Below are positions 58,216-64,000 of a stretch of DNA of 64,000 bases, piece by piece. Source of the DNA: JADFOI01 sp965218935. Lineage in GTDB: Bacteria; Acidobacteriota; UBA6911; RPQK01; JADFOI01. A program made the position numbers and the translations under genes. The stretch spans positions 434,001 to 498,000 of the forward strand of contig CBDCMH010000007.1 of NCBI GenBank assembly GCA_965218935.1, read 5' to 3'. Numbering within the stretch: position 1 is the first letter of the stretch; each line of letters starts with the position of its first letter. Below the pieces are notes generated by a model. That model saw nothing but the letters and a program-made list of their open reading frames with translations. It was not told the origin of the DNA and ran no database searches.

Positions 58216-58412
58216 TGGCTAAAGGCGATACTCTACGCATCAAGTATGTTCGCAGCAGTATCGGTCGTTCCAAACATCAAAAGAGGATTGTTCGCAGCCT
58301 GGGGCTCAGAAGGCTCAATCAGGTGGTCGAGCGAGATGATACCCCAGCCGTGCGGGGGGTGGTTGCCAAGATCCCTCACCTGATTCAGATTGTTGGGAGT
58401 GAAGAGAAGTGA
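58215..58412 (+). CDS. rpmD: 50S ribosomal protein L30
   Basis: 65 residues: LRIKYVRSSIGRSKHQKRIV, RSLGLRRLNQVVERDDTPAV, RGVVAKIPHLIQIV, the usual L30 pattern. It overlaps rpsE by 1 nt and rplO by 4 nt (GTGA). Confidence 0.95.
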   Translation: MAKGDTLRIKYVRSSIGRSKHQKRIVRSLGLRRLNQVVERDDTPAVRGVVAKIPHLIQIVGSEEK

Positions 58413-58858
58413 GCCTGGAGTTGCATGATTTAACCCCTCATAAGGGGGCCAACAGGAAGCGTAAGCGTGTCGGGCGAGGAACCGGATCGGGTCTGGGCAA
58501 GACCGCAGGCCGGGGCCATAAGGGTCAGAAGTCTCGTTCCGGATACTCACAACGCGCTGGTTTTGAAGGTGGACAGATGCCTCTGTACCGGCGGGTTCCG
58601 AAGAGAGGCTTTCACAATGTCTGTGCCAAGAAATATGCCATTGTGAATGTGCAATCCTTAAACCGCCTGGAAGAGGGAGCCAAGGTCACATCGGAGCTTC
58701 TGGTGGAAAAGGGCATCCTCAAGAAGAAAGAGAAGGGGTTGCGTGTCTTGGGGCAGGGAAAACTGGAAAAGAAGCTCACCGTACAGGCTCATCATTTCAG
58801 TGAGTCTGCCCGAGCAAAGATCGAGCAGGCTGGCGGCAGTGTGGAGGTGCTGGGCTGA
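58409..58858 (+). CDS. rplO: 50S ribosomal protein L15
   Basis: 149 residues from GTG 58409. Has LHDLTPHKGANRKRKRVGRG, TGSGLGKTAGRGHKGQKSRS, AGFEGGQMPLYRRVPKRGFH and a final SARAKIEQAGGSVEVLG. L15 is a late-assembly protein. Its TGA shares a base with the secY ATG, so translation is coupled. Confidence 0.97.
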   Translation: MSLELHDLTPHKGANRKRKRVGRGTGSGLGKTAGRGHKGQKSRSGYSQRAGFEGGQMPLYRRVPKRGFHNVCAKKYAIVNVQSLNRLEEGAKVTSELLVEKGILKKKEKGLRVLGQGKLEKKLTVQAHHFSESARAKIEQAGGSVEVLG

Positions 58859-60276
58859 TGGCAGAGAGCCCTTTAACCGGAAGCATCCGCAACATCATCA
58901 GTATCCCCGATCTGCGCACGCGTATTCTCTTTATGTTGGGGCTGCTGGCTGTGTACCGCATGGGAAGCTGGATCCCCACGCCTGGGGTGGATACCTTGGC
59001 GCTGCAGCAGCTTTTCGAGCAGCAGGCGGGCACCATTTTCGGTTTTCTGGACGTTTTCTCAGGGGGAAACCTGAGCCGCATGTCTATCTTTGCCCTGGGT
59101 ATCATGCCCTACATCACGGCCTCGATCATCCTGCAGCTGTTGACCGTGGTCTGGCCTTACCTAGAGCGCCTATCCAAAGAAGGCCAGCTGGGAAGAAAGA
59201 AGATCACCCAGTACACGCGCTATCTAACCGTTGTCCTGAGTTTGTTTCAGGGTTTTGCCACATCCCTGGCTCTGGCGCAGACCGCCGCCGACCCGCCGAT
59301 TGTGCCCAATCCCGGATTGGGCTTCACCTTGATGACCATGTTGACCTTGACCACCGGGACCGCTTTCGTCATGTGGCTTGGGGAACAGATTTCCGAACGG
59401 GGTATTGGGAACGGGATTTCGCTGATTATCTTCGCCGGCATCGTGGTGGGCCTGGTTCCGGCGGTCGTTTCCCTGGGGCAGGGGCTGCCTCCTCCCTTGG
59501 GGACGGGTGAAAGAAGCATCTTTAGCATCCTTTTTCTGGTGGTACTCATGGTGGGGGTCACGGCCGCAGTGGTCTTTGTTGAACGGGGCCAGCGGCGTAT
59601 TCCGATCCAGTACGCCAAGCGTGTGGTGGGACGGAAGATGTACGGTGGACAAGCCACCCATCTGCCCCTGAAGGTCAACTCGGGAGGTGTTATTCCCGTA
59701 ATTTTCGCGGCCTCCATTGTGGCCTTTCCCTCCACTCTCGGACTGGTTTTTCCGGAGACTTCCTGGATGCAGGGAATGGCGACCCAACTGCAGCAGGGAT
59801 ATCCTCTTTACAACTTGATTTACATCGCTGGGATTATGTTTTTCTGCTTTTTCTACGTCAGCATCATCTTTAACCCCGATGAGGTTGCTGACAACATCAG
59901 AAAGTACGGAGGATACATACCGGGAATTCGCCCTGGAAAGAGGACGGCCGAGTTCATTGATCGAGCGCTCAGCCGACTGACGGCAGCAGGTGCCACGTAT
60001 CTGGTTTTCGTGTGTCTCTTGCCGGAGTTCCTGATCACGGGATTTAAGGTTCAGCCCATTCCTTTGATTGGGCCCTCGATTGATAACTTCCTGGTCCAGT
60101 ATGGGCTGGGTTACATCACCACCGGTCTGGGTGTGACTTTTTACTTCGGAGGGACCTCACTGTTGATCGTAGTCGGTGTGGCCATGGATACGGTTCAGCA
60201 GATTGAATCGCAATTGATCATGCGCCACTATGAGGGATTTCTGAAGAAAGGAAGGATTCGCGGTAGAAGAGGATGA
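58858..60276 (+). CDS. secY: preprotein translocase subunit SecY
   Basis: 472 residues with ten membrane helices. Landmarks are RILFMLGLLAVYRMGSWIPT, LFEQQAGTIFGFLDVFSGGN, FALGIMPYITASIILQLLTV, GERGIGNG-like SERGIGNGISLIIFAGIVVG, RRIPIQYAKRVVGRKMYGGQ, LPLKVNSGGVIPVIFAASIV, NIRKYGGYIPGIRPGKRTAE. It forms the Sec channel in the inner membrane. About 30 residues longer than E. coli SecY, mostly in loops. It overlaps adk by 4 nt. Confidence 0.98.
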   Translation: MAESPLTGSIRNIISIPDLRTRILFMLGLLAVYRMGSWIPTPGVDTLALQQLFEQQAGTIFGFLDVFSGGNLSRMSIFALGIMPYITASIILQLLTVVWPYLERLSKEGQLGRKKITQYTRYLTVVLSLFQGFATSLALAQTAADPPIVPNPGLGFTLMTMLTLTTGTAFVMWLGEQISERGIGNGISLIIFAGIVVGLVPAVVSLGQGLPPPLGTGERSIFSILFLVVLMVGVTAAVVFVERGQRRIPIQYAKRVVGRKMYGGQATHLPLKVNSGGVIPVIFAASIVAFPSTLGLVFPETSWMQGMATQLQQGYPLYNLIYIAGIMFFCFFYVSIIFNPDEVADNIRKYGGYIPGIRPGKRTAEFIDRALSRLTAAGATYLVFVCLLPEFLITGFKVQPIPLIGPSIDNFLVQYGLGYITTGLGVTFYFGGTSLLIVVGVAMDTVQQIESQLIMRHYEGFLKKGRIRGRRG

Positions 60277-60971
60277 CCGAATGCAGCATCCTCGTATTGT
60301 TGGGTGCCCCTGGTGCTGGGAAGGGAACCCAGGCAAAACAATTGGCCCGGGTGTTTGAGATGAACCACTTATCGGTAGGTGACGCTCTTCGAAAGAAAGC
60401 AGGAGAGGACACGCCGCTGGGAAATCAGGCCCGCCAGAGCATGGAGCGAGGAGAACTGGTTCCAGACGAGCTGGTGGCTCAGGTGGTTCGGAAGTACATT
60501 ACGGATTCCAGCGAGTCGACAGGCTTTATTTGGGACGGTTTTCCTCGAAATCTCTCCCAAGCCGAGGTTTTGGAAGAGATTGCAGGAGAAACTCCAATCT
60601 ACGTGGTCAATATTCGAGTGGGTGAAGAGGTGGTGATGAAGAGGTTGTCGGGACGTCGGCACTGCATAGAGTGTGGTAGAATCTGCAATGTCTATTTCTC
60701 GCCTTCTCGACAGGAGGGCATCTGTGATGCTTGCGGAGCTCAGTTAATTCATCGTCCGGATGATTATCCAGAGGTCATTCAGAGACGTCTTCAAGTGTAT
60801 CGCGAGCAGACGAAACCGTTGACTGATTTTTATTCGAAGAAGGATCGCTACTTCGAAGTCGATGGAGATCTGGATGCTCAAACCGTGTTTAAAAGGATTG
60901 TGGCCCATTTGGCAGGCGAGGAGAGATCGGCCGGGAATCCGTATTTGAGTGCCGATGGATCATCGACATGA
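60273..60971 (+). CDS. adk: adenylate kinase, zinc-LID type
   Basis: 232 residues. P-loop LLGAPGAGKGTQAKQLARVF, NMP-binding DALRKKAGEDTPLGNQARQS and IWDGFPRNLSQAEVLEE. The LID holds four cysteines (CIECG and CDACG), so it binds zinc as in many Gram-positive and deep-branching bacteria. It interconverts ATP, AMP and ADP. Overlaps map by 4 nt. The last 15 residues (GEERSAGNPYLSADGSST) are an extra tail. Confidence 0.96.
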   Translation: MTECSILVLLGAPGAGKGTQAKQLARVFEMNHLSVGDALRKKAGEDTPLGNQARQSMERGELVPDELVAQVVRKYITDSSESTGFIWDGFPRNLSQAEVLEEIAGETPIYVVNIRVGEEVVMKRLSGRRHCIECGRICNVYFSPSRQEGICDACGAQLIHRPDDYPEVIQRRLQVYREQTKPLTDFYSKKDRYFEVDGDLDAQTVFKRIVAHLAGEERSAGNPYLSADGSST

Positions 60972-61744
60972 TTATTTGTAAAGGGAAGGCAGAACTTCAG
61001 AAGATGAGAGAGGCCAACTTGATTGTAGCCCGGGTATTGAACCATTTGGGGACCCTGGTCAAGCCAGGTACAACGACCGCCGAATTGAACGCGGCCTCCG
61101 AAGAGATGATTCTCGAGATGGGAGCCCGCCCCGCCTTTAAGGGTTATCATGGCTATCCGGCGGTCCTGTGCGCCTCGGTGAACGATCAGATCGTTCATGG
61201 GATTCCCAACGATGAACCTCTGAAGGAAGGGGATATCATCGGGTTGGACGTGGGCGTGCATTATAAAGGATATTGTGGAGACTCGGCTTGGACTTTTCCG
61301 GTTGGGGAGATCTCCGACGACTTGAAGCGTCTCCTGGCAGTGACGAAAGAATCGCTGTACAAAGGAATCGAACAGGTCACTCTGGGGAATCGGGTATCGG
61401 ATATTTCTTCTGCTGTCCAGAATTTCGTGGAAGGTTATGGGTTTTCGGTGGTTCGTGAGTTTGTGGGACACGGCATTGGTGTGTCCCTGCATGAAGAACC
61501 TCAAGTGCCGAACTACGGCAAACCGGGCCAGGGACCGAGACTCGTTGAAGGGATGGTGCTGGCCATTGAGCCCATGGTGAACAGTCAAGGGCCTGGGGTC
61601 AAGGTGCTGGAGGACAAGTGGACAGCGGTTACTGCTGATGGTGGGTACAGTGCCCACTTCGAACATTCGGTAGCCGTAACCGATAATGGGCCATGGATCT
61701 TGAGTGAGCTGGAGGAGCTGAGCGAGCGCTCGCTTAGTGCTTAA
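60968..61744 (+). CDS. map: methionine aminopeptidase type I
   Basis: 258 residues with all five metal ligands of type I MetAP: Asp in GLDVGVHYKGYCGDSAWTF (two Asp), His in FVGHGIGVSLHEEP, Glu in GMVLAIEPMV and Glu in AHFEHSVAVTDNG. Also GFPAVLC-like GYPAVLCASVNDQIVHGIPN. It removes N-terminal Met from new proteins. infA normally follows; here the repeat element begins at the stop codon. Confidence 0.97.
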   Translation: MIICKGKAELQKMREANLIVARVLNHLGTLVKPGTTTAELNAASEEMILEMGARPAFKGYHGYPAVLCASVNDQIVHGIPNDEPLKEGDIIGLDVGVHYKGYCGDSAWTFPVGEISDDLKRLLAVTKESLYKGIEQVTLGNRVSDISSAVQNFVEGYGFSVVREFVGHGIGVSLHEEPQVPNYGKPGQGPRLVEGMVLAIEPMVNSQGPGVKVLEDKWTAVTADGGYSAHFEHSVAVTDNGPWILSELEELSERSLSA

Positions 61745-61925
61745 GCCCAAACCATGCATAAATTCTCTACTGCAGCGACGAAATCATCCGCCCTGACTGC
61801 GTTGCACTCGGTCGGGCCTCCTCAACGTACTGCAGAGAGTACGTTTGCGGGGGACCTCTGTCGCGCGCCTTGTCAGGTCGGCGCTTTCCTCGCTTCGTGA
61901 CGAGAACCTATGCATAATTGGGGCT
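61744..61925. repeat. palindrome-ended repeat element, copy 3 (182 bp) at the usual infA position
   Basis: Starts AGCCCAAACCATGCATAA at the map stop and ends TATGCATAATTGGGGCT, so its roughly 24-bp ends are imperfect inverted repeats. Its interior matches parts of 42294-42582 and holds a hairpin (CTACTGCAG...CTGCAGAG type near 61825). It ends 8 nt before rpmJ and must provide or replace the rpmJ leader. No coding capacity. Confidence 0.7.
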
Positions 61926-61933
61926 AGAGAAAA

Positions 61934-62047
61934 ATGAAAGTTCAGGCTTCGGTCAAAAAAATCTGTCCAAAGTGCAGGGTCATAAGGCGCAAAGGGGTTG
62001 TGCGGGTGATCTGTTCCAACCCCAAGCACAAGCAGCGCCAGGGATGA
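61934..62047 (+). CDS. rpmJ: 50S ribosomal protein L36, zinc type
   Basis: The 37-residue ORF reads MKVQASVKKICPKCRVIRRK and GVVRVICSNPKHKQRQG. Cys11, Cys14, Cys27 and His32 are the zinc ligands of the C+ form. It is in the standard place before rpsM. The ribosome site is weak (GAGA), since a repeat element ends 8 nt upstream. Confidence 0.95.
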   Translation: MKVQASVKKICPKCRVIRRKGVVRVICSNPKHKQRQG

Positions 62048-62126
62048 AAATCATGAATGTTATCGAACTTTCTCTTGCTCCCTTTTTCTCTGTTTTCGGC
62101 GCACAGAGTGCGCCTCTGGAGGTTCG

Positions 62127-62495
62127 ATGCGAATAGAAGGAGTGAATATACCCGATAAGAAGCGGGCCCAGATCGCCTTGACTTATATCTATGGGATTGG
62201 GAAAGCACGCGCCACTGCGATCTTGAAACAGGCCGATGTTAGCGTCGACACCTTGATTGAGAAGATGACCGAAGAGGAAGCGGGACGTGTCCGCAAGATT
62301 ATTCAGGATGAGGGAAGGGTTGAAGGCGATCTTCGTAAAGAAGTGCAGTTGAACATCAAGCGATTGATGGACATCAACTGTTATCGAGGACTGCGTCATC
62401 GCCGGGGCCTTCCTGCTCGAGGCCAGAGAACACACACCAATGCCCGAACGCGAAAGGGTCCACGAAAGGCTGGAATCCACAGGAGGCGGAAGTAA
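62127..62495 (+). CDS. rpsM: 30S ribosomal protein S13
   Basis: 122 residues: MRIEGVNIPDKKRAQIALTY, IYGIGKARATAILKQADVSV, LMDINCYRGLRHRRGLPARG, QRTHTNARTRKGPRKAGIHR. S13 forms head-to-50S bridges and dimerises with S19. GGAGG lies 4 nt before the ATG, after an 80-nt spacer. Confidence 0.97.
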   Translation: MRIEGVNIPDKKRAQIALTYIYGIGKARATAILKQADVSVDTLIEKMTEEEAGRVRKIIQDEGRVEGDLRKEVQLNIKRLMDINCYRGLRHRRGLPARGQRTHTNARTRKGPRKAGIHRRRK

Positions 62496-62519
62496 AGGGT
62501 AAGAAAGAAACCGAAGATT

Positions 62520-62924
62520 ATGGCCAAGAAGAAAGTAGCCAAGAAAAAGTCAACCAGGAAGAAGGAAAAGAAGACGGTTATTCACGGGTTTGCCTGCATT
62601 AAGGCAACCTTTAATAACACCCAGATCACTATCACTGATTTAGAGGGCAATGTGCTCAGCAGCGGTAGCTCAGGAGCACGGGGGTTCAGGGGTAGTCGCA
62701 AGAGTACTCCCTTTGCAGCTTCGCAAGCGGCTCACGCCGCCGCGGTAACCGCCCGTGACCAATACCGCATGAAATATTGTGATGTCAGGGTCAAAGGGCC
62801 CGGGGCTGGACGTGAGGCTGCCATTCGGTCCCTGCAGGCTGCAGGATTGGAAGTTCGATCCGTAAAGGATGTCACTCCCATTCCTCACAACGGATGCCGC
62901 CCGCCCAAGCGACGCCGGGTGTAA
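62520..62924 (+). CDS. rpsK: 30S ribosomal protein S11
   Basis: 134 residues. A Lys-rich start (KKKVAKKKSTRKKEKKT) precedes GFACIKATFNNTQITITDLE, SSGARGFRGSRKSTPFAASQ, VRVKGPGAGREAAIRSLQAA and DVTPIPHNGCRPPKRRRV. S11 lines the mRNA exit site on the 30S platform. Confidence 0.97.
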   Translation: MAKKKVAKKKSTRKKEKKTVIHGFACIKATFNNTQITITDLEGNVLSSGSSGARGFRGSRKSTPFAASQAAHAAAVTARDQYRMKYCDVRVKGPGAGREAAIRSLQAAGLEVRSVKDVTPIPHNGCRPPKRRRV

Positions 62925-62946
62925 ACGAAGGAGAAGGAGCTAGAGT

Positions 62947-63585
62947 TTGGCAAGATACACAGGGCCTGTCTGCAGACTTTGCAGACGTGAGGGAATGAAG
63001 TTGTTCCTGAAGGGACTGCGATGCTACGGAGAGAAGTGCGCCATCGAACAGCGGAACTTCGTGCCGGGCGACCAGGGGCGGCGGCGGGGCCGCTTTCGGA
63101 GAAAGGTGATGGGATACGGGATGCAGCTTCGTGAGAAGCAAAAAGTCAAGCGGATCTACGGAGTCCTGGAGGGTCAGTTTCGGAATTACTTTAAAAAGGC
63201 CGCCCGGCAGAAGGGAATCACCGGCGAACTCCTGATGCAGTTACTGGAGCGTCGGTTAGATAATGTTGTGTACCGTCTCGGATTCGCCAGTTCCAGAAGC
63301 CAGGCTCGCCAACTGGTACGGCACGGCCACGTTCTGATGGATGGCCGCAAAGTGAATATCCCTTCCTGTCTGATATCCAAGGGAGGTGAGATCTCCATTC
63401 GCAAAAAAAGTCAGGAGAATGAACTGATTCGCAGTAATGTCGAAGAAATGGGGGGGCGAAATATTCCCAGTTGGCTGAACCTCGATAGCGAGAACTTCAA
63501 AGGCCAGGTGCTCGAATTGCCTCGTCACGAAGACATCAGTATGCCCATAGAGGTGTCACTGATCGTCGAGCTCTATTCAAAGTAA
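62947..63585 (+). CDS. rpsD: 30S ribosomal protein S4, zinc-binding form, TTG start
   Basis: 212 residues from a TTG at 62947 with AAGGAGAAGGAG upstream; no ATG or GTG alternative keeps the conserved ARYTGPVCRLCRREG start. Four cysteines (CRLCRREG, LRCYGEKC) form the zinc site of the C+ form. The S4 RNA-binding domain is LLMQLLERRLDNVVYRLGFA and QARQLVRHGHVLMDGRKVNI. In E. coli S4 represses the alpha operon. Confidence 0.96.
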   Translation: MARYTGPVCRLCRREGMKLFLKGLRCYGEKCAIEQRNFVPGDQGRRRGRFRRKVMGYGMQLREKQKVKRIYGVLEGQFRNYFKKAARQKGITGELLMQLLERRLDNVVYRLGFASSRSQARQLVRHGHVLMDGRKVNIPSCLISKGGEISIRKKSQENELIRSNVEEMGGRNIPSWLNLDSENFKGQVLELPRHEDISMPIEVSLIVELYSK

Positions 63586-63631
63586 CACCAACAGTCCGTC
63601 CATCAAGGCAGACCAACATCGGAGAGTATAA

Positions 63632-64000
63632 ATGGCAGCTTTTCAAAGACCTAAAAGACTTTTTAGTGATCCCAAGACCGCTACCCCCACCTTCGCGCAT
63701 TTTCAAGCCCAGCCTTTTGAGCGAGGCTTTGGCACCACCATCGGAAATGCGATGCGCAGAGTCTTACTCTCCTCCATCGAAGGCGCAGCCATTACCGCAG
63801 TGAAGATTGAGGGCATTCTCCATGAGTTCTCATCCATTCCCGGGGTACGAGAGGACGTCACTGACGTGATCATGAATTTGAAGAAGATCCCCATCAGGCT
63901 GCATGTGAATCGCCCCAAGACCCTCTATCTGGAGTCGACGGGTGAAGGCGACCTCAAGTCGGGGGATATCAAGCCCGATCCGGATGTGGAGATCCTGGAT
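63632..64000 (+). CDS. rpoA: RNA polymerase alpha subunit, partial
   Basis: The first 123 codons run off the right edge. FQAQPFERGFGTTIGNAMRR, VLLSSIEGAAITAVKIEGIL, HEFSSIPGVREDVTDVIMNL are the N-terminal assembly domain of RpoA. It follows rpsD by 46 nt, as in the standard alpha operon; rplQ would be expected next outside the window. Confidence 0.96.
   Translation, partial: MAAFQRPKRLFSDPKTATPTFAHFQAQPFERGFGTTIGNAMRRVLLSSIEGAAITAVKIEGILHEFSSIPGVREDVTDVIMNLKKIPIRLHVNRPKTLYLESTGEGDLKSGDIKPDPDVEILD

Noticed and set aside
1..64000. CRISPR array
   Set aside because: No regularly spaced direct repeats with unique spacers were seen; the repeats found are isolated palindromes or tandem short motifs.

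Overview
The window looks like a Gram-negative, LPS-bearing bacterium, most plausibly Acidobacteriota or a similar phylum. This is an inference. The pointers are heptose/Kdo/lipid A genes, outer-membrane barrels, paired SSS symporters with small membrane partners, a DUF5916 protein, and a relic of the kinase/TolB-like family common in that phylum. Ribosomal proteins S4, S14, L24, L36 and adenylate kinase are of the cysteine-rich zinc type.

Layout. 1-8.1 kb: truncated YeiH-type exporter, methyltransferase, a coupled four-gene minus-strand operon (phosphatase, aminotransferase, 44-residue membrane protein, SSS symporter), two barrels, a hotdog thioesterase and a PilZ protein. 8.1-16.8 kb: an IS3-like element cutting an OmpA-family gene; an IS1182-like element that has split an unknown membrane-anchored gene, flanked by a CTAG duplication; a second SSS pair. 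16.9-36.1 kb: composite genomic island at a tRNA-Ala(CGC) gene, marked by a 45-bp 3'-half repeat (16929-16973 and 33256-33300) and a 50-bp 5'-half repeat (33288-33337 and 36094-36143). It carries DUF3179, HTTM, a MerT/MerP-like operon, an IS, a methyltransferase followed by an attC-like site, DUF5916, a DinB-like protein, three tyrosine integrases and a second, inverted IS3-like copy. 36.2-45 kb: RNase P RNA and a minus-strand LPS cluster (waaA, lpxK, waaF, gmhB, rfaE1, rfaE2, waaC) followed by ICMT-like and DUF3108 genes. 45-64 kb: the str-S10-spc-alpha ribosomal supercluster, rpsL to rpoA.

Most notable: the MerP-like gene at 20573-21088. Its signal peptide and heavy-metal-associated domain are intact in one frame, but both cysteines of the metal-binding CxxC are UGA, giving a UxxU motif. 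A bulged hairpin follows directly. I read this as a candidate selenoprotein in an operon with a MerT-like transporter, an outer-membrane barrel and a four-cysteine exported protein. Conventional calling would keep only its last 109 residues.

Other notable points: a palindrome-ended repeat family (42294-42582, 48267-48292, 61744-61925), whose third copy occupies the usual infA position; arm-like repeats dividing the island into modules; and two IS3-like copies damaged in complementary genes.
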